Origin: Anaeramoeba flamelloides
Lineage: Eukaryota; Metamonada; Anaeramoebidae
Assembly (NCBI GenBank): GCA_027625915.1
Contig: JANTQA010000026.1
Span: 5,828,001 to 5,892,000 of the forward strand
DNA length: 64,000 nt
Reading direction: 5' to 3'
A program made the position numbers and the translations under genes. Shown here piece after piece: positions 43,703 through 56,500 of the stretch (its first letter is position 1; every line of letters begins with the position of its first letter). The notes beneath the pieces are model-generated. The model was given only the letters and a program-made list of their open reading frames with translations, made no database searches and was not told the origin of the DNA.

Positions 43703-44655
43703 AGTTCATTATTCTACTGTTTATGTTACGATAATATCACTCTCTCCGGATATTTACTAAATGATAGTAAAATCACACATGTATTACTTGTTATGAGATT
43801 ACTAATTCCATTTCCCAGCACCTAACATTTTAAAATATTGGGTTATTTTTCCACCTGGGGTGTATATAATATTGACTATTTTGATTAAATTAATGGAATA
43901 AAAATCCCGATAACTATCATAAATACGATATTTTCTGATTAACAGATAAAAAAAAGGAAATTTTAACTCATATTTTTTATCTTGAACTTCACCTTCGCTC
44001 AATTATTTTCAAGTGTATTATAACCACTTCTCTTAATTATTTCTTTGAATTTGTTCTAATTTTTGTTGAGGTGGGAAAAAACAGAATTTAAAAATTTTCA
44101 AATCCTATCAATATACAATATAAGATTTTAATTGGGAGAATATAAATTTTGAAAAATAAAATTATAAGAAAAAAATCTTCGAAAATTACAATTTCTCTTG
44201 ATTTCTCATCCTTTTAAATCATCAAAAATTAAGTTTAAAAAACGAAGGCATTCACTCCTACTCTAACCTAACCAGATAACATTGATTTTTTTTTTTTTTT
44301 TTTTTTGATTTTTGTATTACTTCTATTGTAGGGCAAAGTATGAAATTCAAATTCAAAGTGTTAGGGGTTTTTACCAGAATTTGGTTATTAATAAATTCTG
44401 GGAAATATTTCTTTGATTTAATCTAAGAACGAAAAAATTAAATATTTTTACGAAAATTTTTATGTCCTCGTTTCTGTGATACTTCAAAATGAAAAAGAAG
44501 GTTGGGAAAAATAAATTTTTTGAAAAAATCATTTGATAATTAAAAGTGAGAAACCTTGAAACATTACTGAAAGTTTCTAGGATCTATTTTTGGTGGGTTA
44601 AATTAATAATGTTTATTATTTTCATCTAAAAGATCAAAAATGAGTAAAATGATTA

Positions 44656-44851
44656 CAGTCGGTTCCACTTTTAAGGCACAAACTTTCAACGAAATTTAAG
44701 GCACAATAAAAATCTCAAATTAAGGCACAAAATTCAGATTCTAGCAAAATAATTTGTAAAAAAAAAAATTACAAATTTTGAGTTTTAATTTGAGATTGTT
44801 ATGTTCCTTAAATTTCGTTGAAAGTTTGTACCTTAATTGTGGAACTTACTG
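44656..44851. mobile_element. Tc1/mariner-like fold-back MITE, copy 6
   Basis: CAGTCGGTTCCACTTTTAAG to ATTGTGGAACTTACTG with TA flanks; the most diverged right arm of the six. Confidence 0.82.
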
Positions 44852-45619
44852 TAAAAATTTTTGAATTATTATCTGTTATTATCTTGTGAGAAAGTTAAAA
44901 GAGACTCAAAATTTGTTAAAGAATTTGGTATTGTAAGAATTCATCAAAATCAATATTTTCTTGAAAAAATAATAAGATTTTTTTTTATAGAACAAAATTT
45001 TGATGTAACAAAATTGACTCGTTTTTGTAAGATTTAATTCCAATTTGATCATTTTATGAAAAAATATTCATAGAATTTAGATTATTTTGGGTTAAACACC
45101 TCAACAACCTCAGACCCATTTTTTCTTAATTCAGCAAACAATAAGGTTTTGAGAGAAATGATACAAAATAAAAAAATTGTCAAGGAAATTAAATCCAATG
45201 TTTTGTATATTTGGTAATAGGGATTCTGTTCAAAAAAGCACATTGGGTAAATAGTATTCCTTGAAGGGGTTGTTGAGAACGCTAATTATAGAAAAAACAA
45301 AAAGAATGAACATCAAAAAAACTTAGAGAAAATCACAACTCCTTTTTAATAATTGTTTTGATTTCTGAAGACAGATGGATCAATTCAAAAAAAGTAACAT
45401 AATAGTCAAAAATCATATATAATATGATCTTTTAAAGTTAGAGTTGTTTGTTAACAATTTTTGAATTGTTCATCATTATTTAGGCAAGAAAATCCTGATT
45501 ATTTTTTTTTTCATTTTCTATATTTCTAAATAAACTTCTTAGAGTTATTATCTCAAATTTTTTTCTGAATTTTCCCTTAAAAAATACACATAAAATGATT
45601 TTTTGAGCCTAATTGGAGA

Positions 45620-45850
45620 ATTCTTTTTATTGCACAATAAAAAGATATCAATTTTCACACAGCTTTCCAAAATAATCACATCCCCAAGAATTAAAAATAA
45701 ATTTATAAAGTCACCTTTTCTCAAAGAGAGAAAATTAATAACCTAATCTCCTTTTTAGTATTAAAAATTTGAAATTTATCAATATTTTTAAAAAATTTTT
45801 TGGATAGTTGAATGAAAATTTTGTTACATTTATTTTTTAACAAACAGTAT
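45620..45850. mobile_element. Short TIR repeat, copy 2 of 3
   Basis: Left end GCACAATAAAAAGATATCAA...CAGCTTTCCAAAA, right end TTTTTTGGATAGTTGAATGA...ATTTTTTAAC; same family as 38010-38260. Confidence 0.65.
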
Positions 45851-46049
45851 TTTCATCAGTTTGACTTCACAATTTAAATGGGATTTGGATCAAAAGTTCT
45901 TGAGACAAATTTAACAAATTACAAGTTCAGTCCTTAAATAATAAATGAGAAAAAATTTTATATTTTCTTATAATTGGGCTTTCAATTAAATACAATTCCA
46001 AAAATATAAAAGTAAAAATAAAATAATTATCACCATGAATGTTTTCTAA

Positions 46050-46960
46050 TAAATTTATCTTTTATCACAGGAATTTTCATATGGTTGATCTCAATTTATA
46101 AATTGGATACTTTTTTACGAGATTTTTATTGAAGAACGAAGAATCTAAAAAGAAAGTCGAGAATTTGAGATAATTCGCAAGATTTATTTCCGACAAACAA
46201 ATGAGATTTCAAAGTGAGCATGAAATTCTTTCAAAACAACAACTATTGTTGAAATTTTGGAAAGGTTAAATTTCAAACAAAAAAAAGTTCGAATTATAAA
46301 TTTATGTTGTGAAAAGAGCTCATATATAACTGGTAAAACTATGTTTCAGATTTTGAAGCATGTTTCTTTTGATCTTGAGAGCTGAAATAATTAAAAGATC
46401 AAACAAATGAAAAATTAACAATTAAAAAATATGATGATGGTTTCTCAAAGTTCCATTATTCAAAAAAGAAATTCGTCAATGGAAAGTTCCAAGTGAAAGT
46501 GTTCTTCAATAAAGAGAGTTGATTTTTGTTTTAAAATAAAGCAACAAATAAGAAAAATTGAAAAAATATCAGAACAATTATAACCGAATCAGATTTGGAT
46601 ATTAAAAATTTTTTAAAATATCTTTATCCGACCATTTAAAATTGGTAGGACTTTAGGTATACAATTGAATACCAAATTAGTTGTTGTCTTGGAACCAGAA
46701 CAAAAAAACAAATACCGGATTAATTTAGACATACGAATTTTAAACCAGTAACTGTAGTATACGATGCCAATTATTGAATTTTTTGTTGAATCAAGAATGT
46801 TTAATAAGGAGACTCAAGAGTTCGTGTTCTCTTGTGTTTGATAAACAAAAAAGTATGGTTTGTGAATATAGTTCTGATTCCTTATTTAACATCTTGAACA
46901 GGGAAAAATTCGATTAAATTTTTTTATCGAATAAAAAAACAAGTATTGTTAACATAATGG
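46050..46960 (+). mobile_element. Possible fossil of an LTR-type (Ty3/gypsy-like) retroelement
   Basis: Base composition is less extreme than nearby spacer. A short stretch around 46680-46780 resembles the early reverse transcriptase region of Ty3/gypsy-like elements. It is heavily broken with many disruptions, no LTRs or other parts were found, and it looks old. Tentative. Confidence 0.3.
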
Positions 46961-47574
46961 GTTTATTTTAAAATCATTGTACATAATTACTTCAAAAGTG
47001 TGCCTCTTGTTTTAAATATTAAGATTCCTAACTTTTTGTTTTCTCATCAAAAGGTATAAAGTTCAACTTTTAATATTTTTGCTTTTTAAACTTGTACATT
47101 AAAAAACTGATGTTTAGTAATCCTGTGTGGTTTGAAGAAAAATCTTTTAATTATTTACTGAGGCAAACCTTTTTGGGTTTTTAGTGATTTTTCTTCTTTC
47201 TGTTTAAAAATAAAAGTAACAAAAATCATGATCAACTTGTTTTTTTTTTTTTTACTCCTTTTACTTTTTGATAACAAATTAGAGTCTTGGTTTCAAATTC
47301 AACAAGAACCTAAAAAAAGAGAAATTTCATGGCAACTTCCTATTTCTTATTTAAGAAAAAAATTCGAAAAATTCGATTTTGCATGATTTTTTAGAAAGTT
47401 GATCTTCTATTTACTTTTTAAAAAATAGTCTCTCTCTTAAATGTTCAAAACTAAATTTCGAAATAGTTCAGTTGAACAAAATGTTGAACGTGTATATCTG
47501 TGAGTACCTAATAAGAAAATGGGATTTTGGCAAAAACATTTAGTTCATTTTTTTGTTTTATTTCAATAAACAAA

Positions 47575-50500
47575 ATGTCTTCAAAAAAACAAAACAAATA
47601 CTTGAATTTATTTAACGATAAAGGAAGGCATCCAATAAAAAGAATAAAATCACTTTCGGAATATTTAGGTAAGATCATTTCTTTTAAAATTTTTCTTTTT
47701 ATGGGGCAAAAAGTCTCATTTACAAGAAATAACCAAATCTTCGTTATGTTTTTTATATTATTTCATTTTTTATGTAACTAATCAAATGTATAGCTTTAAA
47801 AAACGAAGATGAACAAATCAATTTCTATGTTGCAAACCATAAGGAGATACTTCCTTTGCTTGTGTTAATATTTCGTGGTGAAGGATCTGGAAGAAAAAAG
47901 AGTTTGAATATTTTTTTTTTTTTTTTTTTTTTTCATTTTTGAGATTACTACTTTTTTTACTCATTGCGAATAAAGATCCAAAATTAAATAAAAACGAACA
48001 AAGTGGAAGTAATTGTTATTTAAAGGCTTATTATGTAAAATAGACAAATTTGCATTTCTCATTTTTTGTTTGAAAATTTCCGGATCCAATAGCCCATAAA
48101 TTATTTTTTTCCTACTCTTTTTGAAAAATTTTAATCTCACATTATTGGAAAGACTTTAAATGAACTTCTATCTGTACCCGAGTTCAAACGTAATTGAAAT
48201 TCAATGTAGTGTTCAATACAAACCATTTAAGAGACTTTTTATTGAAGGAAATTCATAATTTTTTTCAATTTTGTGATTTTTATGAAAATTGTTCAGATCA
48301 AAAAATGTTTACACAAATCTGATTAAATTAAAAAAAAAAGTTTTTTTTTTTTTTTACATTTAATGCCATCTCGGTCGAGATTATTTTCAACGATAATCTT
48401 ATACCCAAATAAAACAACAATGTTTGTTCGAAATAAAGTGGAGGGAATTTGGTCTCAAAGTAACCTCTTTTTGTAACGATTATAACCCTTTACAAAATCA
48501 TAAAAAACAAAAAATAAAAAGAACCCCTTTTCAAAAATATCTTTCTGTAATCATGTTTTTGTAATTAGGGAAATATTGTATCTTAAGATCACTTGTCACT
48601 TTTGAGACTTTTTTCATTGGTACCCAATAGGGGCAAAATAAATTGACAAAAATTTTCATTTAGCTCTACAAAAAAATAAAGAAATAAAAAAGAAATTCAG
48701 GGGGACAGTACATTTTACAAATTTTGAGTGCCACCGTTTCTTGGAAACTGAATTATTAAAATCATTTCTTTAACCAAATAAATGAATGTTTTAATAAATA
48801 GCAAAATGGGATATATCCTAGTATAATATATTTAGATACCAAAAGGTAAAAGGAAATCAAAAAAATTAATAAATTGATCCAGAAAAAATAAAAAAAAATT
48901 CATTTATTTATTGATCTTTTCTGTTACATCTGATACAATTACTTCTTCTTTACTTGGATTTGATTTTTAATTCTACGAACAGAAAAACCTTTTATTTGGA
49001 AAAACTTTTTGAGAAACCAGTTACTTGATATTTCCCAAGAATTTTCCAAAACAATTATTAAATGCTAATTTTGATGAAATTCATCTAATTCTAGTTTTGG
49101 GTTAAAAAAATAGGATACATTTTAAATTCCTCTTCAGAAAAATGGATTTATATTATGAATTTGTTGGATTTTAAAATTATTTATTTTCCAACCATTGCGA
49201 AAAACCAAAATATATAGAAATGTTGATTAAAATATTTTTTATTGTATTTTCTTTTCCTTTGAGTTGAATTTTTTGAAACTGTTTTTTTTTTTGAGTTCTA
49301 TAATCCAATTCTTTCCGTTTAACCTTTAAAATAATATTATTATTTGAACTCTGTTTGATAAAAAATTTTTGAAAAAAAGAATTTTGAAAATAAAATTTGT
49401 AAAAAAAAGGTTTTTTGTTAAATAATAAATAATAGGAATGGTGTGAAGAATTTAAAGTAACTATTTGTTTGTTCTCACCCAAATTAAGAAATCAAAGAAA
49501 AATTCGTTATATATAAATATACTTTGGTTTGACTTTTTTCAATTTTTTTTCATTCTTGATTTCAACAAATTTATCTGGAAAGTGAACTTTCTTGTTTGGT
49601 CCAAAAAAAAAAAAAAGATTTGTTGAAAATACACACCTTTTGTAGTCTATTTTTTGGTTTGTTATAGTATTAATTTCAAACATTCTCATAAACACATTTC
49701 GAATTCCAAAAACTAATTTAATAAAAAGAAAATTCTTCAAAAAAAATGTTGAAAAAATTGAAAAATTATAAATCCAAATCTGATAATACTTTGGTTCATT
49801 TACTTTTCCAATAAACTAGATAGTGTATGATCTTTTTATTTAAAAGTTTCAATATCCCGTGGCACTCGAAAAATCTTTTTTTTTTTTTTTTTTGTAATGT
49901 TCTCAAAATTAGTTTTTTTAAAAATTTTAAAATGTGCCTACTTGCATTAACAAATAACCAAATAACCCACACTTTTACAAGAATAAATCAAAATCTACAC
50001 TATCCAGTGAATGTCAAAAAAACGAGTACCTTTTTATTTTTTATGGGATTGCTAGAATCAAAAATGTTTTAAAAAAGAAAACTTAATAAAAGTTTTAAAA
50101 AATTCTTTGCTTTTTAAAATGACTGTACAATTTTAAAAAGAGTTTAATTATATCAAAGGTCTTTCTGACTTTTTTTCAAAAAGAAAAATGAAAATCTTGT
50201 TCAATTTATTTTTCAAAAATAATATTGTAAAAAAAATATAAAATAAAGTTAAATTATATTTTGTTGAATAGTTTTCAAATTATTACTTAGTCATAGTTAT
50301 TCAAAAATAATATATTTTTTTTTCTTGAATTTTTTTCAACCTTGCAGAAAAGTTTATCCAAAATTGAAAAACAATCAAAAAAATAAAAATATAAATTTTT
50401 ATTTTCAATTATTTTTTATATTTACATAATAATTCAAATTTGGATTGGTATATTTCTAATTATAATAATATTGATATTATTTTCTTATTTAAGAAATATA

Positions 50501-53500
50501 TTCAACCCACTTCTGTAATTTATGTGGTTATATGAATTTTTTTTTTAATTTTTATTAATTTTTTTAATTTCTTCAGTGTTTCATAGAATTAAATTATTAT
50601 TTTTAAAAATTAAATTAAAAGATTTCACAAACATCAAGATCTCATTAATTCAATTTAAAATTAAAATATTTTTTTCTTAAAAACAATACGTGCTCAAAAA
50701 TTAATTTATGTATTTATTTATATATATAAACAATATGTTTATTAGACATATTGTCCTTGAAAATAAATCATTATGTTGTATCTTTGTTTTTTTTTTTCAA
50801 TATTTTCTATTTCAAAACTAAATCATAAATTTAACTAACCAGTTTATTTAGAAAACACTTAAAACCAAAAAGACTAAATTTAAACTTGGTCGAATAACAT
50901 ATATTACTATTATTTTAATCAACAAAAGAGAAATTTCTCTTATAACATAGTAAAAAAAAATCAAATATGATATAAATTTTTTTTTAAAAAGTATTTCTAA
51001 AAAAGTAGGGAATATAATTTTATATATTACATATAAAATTCTATTTTCTAGGGGTACTATTTATAAGCTTTTAATACCAAATTAAGAGAAATATGGATAC
51101 AAGTAGAATTAACAACTATTATCTTTATTTAAAAATATTTTTATCAAAATATTTCGAAAAAAAAGAAAATAATTACACACCTTTTTTACAGAAAATAATT
51201 TACGATAAAATTCAAAAAAAGATAGAAAATATTATTTAGGATGTAAAAAAATTTAAAAATAAATAATTATAGTTATTTTTTTCATTTTATTCAAAATTTG
51301 AAAAAATAAAACCTTTTTTGAAAAATAAATTTTATACAACAAAAAATAAAAAAAAACTACCAATTTATATATCTGAGAAATATCATATATCATTTGGATC
51401 AGAAACTATCATAGATTTTATTTAAATATTCAAAATTATTATCCATTATTAATTGATACTTGTAAATAATATAATTGTTTTTTATTAATATTGTATCATT
51501 TAAAGAATTTTATAAGAATTGAGATAAAGTCATTTTTAAATCAATTTCTCCTATTTTTTGGAAATATCTTAAAAATTCGATCACATATTCGATATTTATT
51601 TTTGGATAAAATAATAATTTAACAAATAAAAATCAATCAAATTCAGTATATTTCCTTCCAAAGAGTAATCATAAAATCTATAATTTCAAGTCTAAATTTC
51701 CTTTTTGGAAATTCAAGTAAAATTACATCTGAAGTACAATTTATATTTCTTCAATGATAATAAAAAACAATTAAAATTATATTTCTGTAAATTTCGTAAT
51801 TTATTTAAAATATTCTTTAAAAAGGTGTAATAATATTTGGAATTGGGTATATGTATATAATCATCTTATAACTTTATTATTTTTTTCTAATAATTTGCCA
51901 CTTTTTTTTCAATTTTTTTTTCTTCAACACGTAATAAAAAATTCTTAAATAGAAACGAAATTACCATCTTCAAGTGAATATAATACTATTTTTATAGTTT
52001 TAAATAAATTAATACTTTATGCATCTGAAGCTATTCGAAATAACTGGGGAATCAGTGAATTATGTAACAACTTTAATTTTTTTTTTTTTTTAAATTATAC
52101 TTTAAATTATGTTAATTTATCTATATATTCAATTTAAAGTATCTTCATAATCATAAAAAATATCTGATCTCAAATTTTTTTATGTTTTTTATAATTTTAT
52201 ATTCTAAATAAAATAAATAATATTCTAATTGCATATTGATTTATTATAATACAAAAAAAAAGATATATTATTGACATCTTTAACAAGTTTAGAAAATAAG
52301 GCTTCAATTAGAGAAAAGGGAATAAATGCCTTAATTCTTTTTATTGATGTACTTGCAGAAAAAACAACACAGATTATTTATGAATTATTAGAAAGGACAA
52401 TTAATTTCCATCCATTTATAGTTGATTATAAAAATACTATCAATTTAAAATTACAGCCAAATAAAAGTAATATTTTTTTCTTTATTAATTTTTTTTTTTT
52501 CAAATGGATGAATAAAAAATAACAATTATTATTTTAATTCTTATTTTGGAATAATTAATATAGCCACAATTCTTGGATCTAAAGATGCTACCGAAGACAC
52601 AAAAGAAGAAAAACTAAAGTTATTTGGAAATTTATTAAATTATATTTCAAATAAAACTTTAAAACCACACTTTTGGATTGACACTCTTGAAAAATGTTTT
52701 TTAATTACACTTTACCCAGATATTTCAAAGAAAGTTAAGTTGGTTGAGGAATCATTTCGTAATTAAATAGTTTTTTTTATTTTTATTATTTTTTTTTTTT
52801 ATTTTAAAAAATTCTATTTTTGATGTATTTATTATTATTTGTATTTTATTAATCAGGAAATATTAACAGAAAATTACTTTAATTTAATAAAGGGAGAAGG
52901 GAAATTCAATTAATAATTTGATTTACAATTGTTATATTCTCTTCTTATTTCTTTAATATTTTTATATGTGAAAAGAAAAGATATGTTTTGTTTTATTGTT
53001 TGTTTGGATGTAAGCACAATTTGCATAAAATTGCAAATTTTTATGAACATTATTCTTCTCTTTTTATGTGAAAAGTAGTGATGTCTTGGATGTTAAAACA
53101 TTTCTTAAGATTGATTAAACGAGTATAATTATTTTCATAAAAATTTATAATTTTTCTCATAATATTTCGATTAACATTTGTTTTAATTATTAAATATTAT
53201 CAAAATAACAAAAATGAAATTCTTTTAAAAAAAAATTATTTTTCTAAAGTTTTATCAAATATGTGATGAAATTTAATAATAATCTATTTATTTTACTTTC
53301 TTTTGTATCAAAAGATAAATCATTAATAGAAAAAAAAAAAAAAAACAAAAAAGAAAAAAAGCTAAATTGTTTGTTAAAAAATGCTTTCAAAATTGTGTTT
53401 TTATATCTTTTTAATAGATAACTTTTGTAAAAATCTTATTTTTTTAAAAAAAAATATCATATGAAAATAACTTATTATTTTGCCAATATAACGACAAAGA

Positions 53501-56500
53501 TCAAACTCAATATATATATATATATATAATTTTAAAATTGTTTCTTTCAATCATTAAATAATTTATAAAACAGTTTAATGTAAATATTGAATTCATATAA
53601 ATTATTCAAACAATTATCATAATGTTTTTATAAACCTAAAAAAATAAAAATAAATATATATTAATTATCTAACAAAAAATAAATTTAAAAAAAAAAAAAG
53701 AACATGGATTTAATGAGTATTGTCCACACGAGATCCAATGTTTATTAATTGAACATGTATTAGTTTGGATTCAAACTGACAAGCATGCATTATTTCTACT
53801 TGAAACTACTCAACACCGTAGCATTATCTTTGAAATCTTCCGACAGAGCTTTTTGTTGCCTGTTAAATATGACAGCACAGTATACCGAGTCCTGGAGAGA
53901 TATGAATTTTGGTTAAAATCTGTTCAGCAAAGGCCAGTGTTAATCCATAACGAATTGCAATCATATCTCAGGGCATTTCTTGATCATTTACTTGATGCGT
54001 TCTTAATTACCATTGAAAACGAAAACACAAATGGGATCCTGAGAAGATTAACAAGGTATTTGGTGAATTTAAAATTTATAGCTGAAGAAAAATATGATGT
54101 GTTAAGCCGAAATACCTGGGACTTTTTCCTGACCAAGATGGTAAATACTTTTCAAAGAATATATTTGGAACGAGATGCCAATTTTCGAAAATTGATCTGG
54201 CCAAGGATCATTGGTTGTATGTTTACAGCTTTTTTCTATTGCAAAACCAAATGTAATTCGCATTGGGATGCCTTGAAATCACTTTTTTTATTAATCAGAG
54301 AAGATCCACAAACCCTTGTCATGTGGAAAAGATTATTATATGATTTAACACTTAAATTCAATCATATTCTCTTTGGGTTCAACGATGATGAAAAGTTAAT
54401 CAATAACGAAAACAAATGCAAGTTCCAAAGGGTCCACCGTGGTAATAATAATACTTTGTTTGCAGATGGCGTCTCCAGAAATAAATTCAGTTTAGATTTT
54501 GTCCCCGATATAACTTTATTGCCTGCAACAAGCCAAGAGGAAATTAGCGTTGACTGTGAATTTGATTTCAACATCAGCCAATGGTGGGATAATGAATATT
54601 CCGTCTTTTTTTGGAAAAAGATCTTTAATTTGTTGGGCAACGTCAATCATTTTCAAGACGATAAAAGTCATGAATTAGCAATTGTTCATTATATTGAGAT
54701 TTTAGATTTAATTTATAAATTATTCCAAGCTATTGTTGACAAAGATCAATTATTATTGGCACAACAAAATTTTCCTATTATTAAATTATTTGGACCCATT
54801 TTTTTTGAATCCTGCCTATTGGGACCAAAATATTTATCGGGAAGGTCGTTATCGTTTGGAGCTGTAGGTATCATGTTATGTGATCCTTATCGAATTAACC
54901 CCTTAAATAATCATGAATTATCTTATTTTTATATAATCATTTCCCTGGGCTTGTCTTTGAAAGGCGCAAAGGTTATTACAAATATCATTCGGTATACGTC
55001 GCAGATTTTTAGTTATTCGTTCCCAGGCTCGATTGGGCTTGTCAATAGTTATTTAAATCAAATTTCTTCAGTATTGGAGACTGATAACAAAACACCCTAT
55101 AAGGACTGTATTTATTTACATTGTTTGACTTGTTTAAGTTCGTTAATTTCTTTACAGGATCATTTTTCCAAATTGGAAATATACAATTATACCAAATTGT
55201 TACAATTAGATCAAAAATCCACAAATGGGTTTTTACATTTACAAAAATTATTTAATCAAGATCTTATTAAACGTGAAAATATCGCTTCGGAAATTAATAA
55301 AATTGTTAACCAGAAGGGGGAATATCTTGGCGAAAAGAAGGATTCCATCTTCATTATTCATCAAAGTATTAAAAACCAAATTCAAAATTTAGCTGAAAAG
55401 GAATTTAATCGACAAAGTAGTTTCCCCGTTTGGGACAAGGATAACGAATTACATGATCTAACCAATTATTTTCTATTCCCCATCCAATCCATTCGATTGA
55501 AAATAATCAAAATAATATCGAATTTTTTAACAGGCAAGGGCAAAGAAATGCATCAACAGTTGATTCTATATAGCTTGTGGATCGTAAGTACCACATGTGT
55601 TACTGAATTAAACAGCCAAAAGGGCAATGAACAAGGAATTGCCAAGGAAATAATTGAAAAATCATTACAATGCCTGAACCAATATGTAGACAATTCAAAT
55701 TTATTGATTGCAGAAACTGCAAACCAGGGCCTCTTATTAATTGCACCATTTTCAAAAATAATTAATAATTTGGAACCTAATTTTATACCAAATTTAATTA
55801 AAAATCAATGCAATTTAATCCTCGGCCATGTGAAAAAATTAAAAAATTTTATCAGAAAATACGAAGATAATGAAAACGATAAAGAAAATCATTCAACAGT
55901 GCCAGCCTCGATTCCCATTTTATTAAGAACTACTCAATCCTTTATTGCAAACTTGCCAAAATTACTTTTCAATCAAGAATTGAATTCTTTATTTTTTTCA
56001 GCTTTATTCTCTTGCTTAGGCTTTAGTGAATCAATTCGTGAAACTATTAAAAAATCCAATTCGGTATTGAAAAAATCCTTTTCTTATGTCAAACTTGATT
56101 TAAAAACAAATAAAGACAATATTAATATTAACACAAATACGAATATTAATATAAGTACGGAGAATGAGAATGGGAAGGGAGAGGAAGACGAAATAGAGAA
56201 GGAGCGTTTGGAAGTAAATGAAGAGAATATCCAAAATTTCTTACATTTTTTAGTATTTGAGACTAAAAAAAAAAAAAATAGAGATCTTTATCAAAAAAAA
56301 AGAACCGAGGAAGAAATTGAGAATAATTTTTCCTTCTATCATATAGACTATGCCCTCATGAATTCTGCGGAAATTGTTTTGTTGAAGTTATTAAATAATT
56401 GGAATAATTATCCCCTTTGCGAAGGTCCAGAATGGAATTGCTCGTTATTTGCTGACGATTATGCAGATATACCCGAAGAATATTTGAATTTAAAAGTCTT

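Larger units (their letters stand above)
39545..47574. other. 8 kb intergenic region with repeat relics
   Basis: Contains three fold-back MITEs (41829-42027, 42370-42566, 44656-44851), a TIR repeat (45620-45850), a possible small ORF (43463-43702), and a possible retroelement fossil (about 46050-46960). A further open stretch on the minus strand (44002-43802, ending MLGAGKWN) lacks an ATG and a known family. Nothing else recognised. Confidence 0.55.

Noticed and set aside
51219-51242. Possible exon ending in TTTAG-GAT-GTAAAA upstream of the RalGAP microexons
   Set aside because: Every join to the following supported exon gives a stop, and there is no homology.
51378-51461. An 84-nt open stretch with AG and GTAAAT borders as a RalGAP exon
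   Set aside because: Its phase fits, but joining it to the homology-supported exon at 51953 creates a stop codon, and its translation does not resemble RalGAP.
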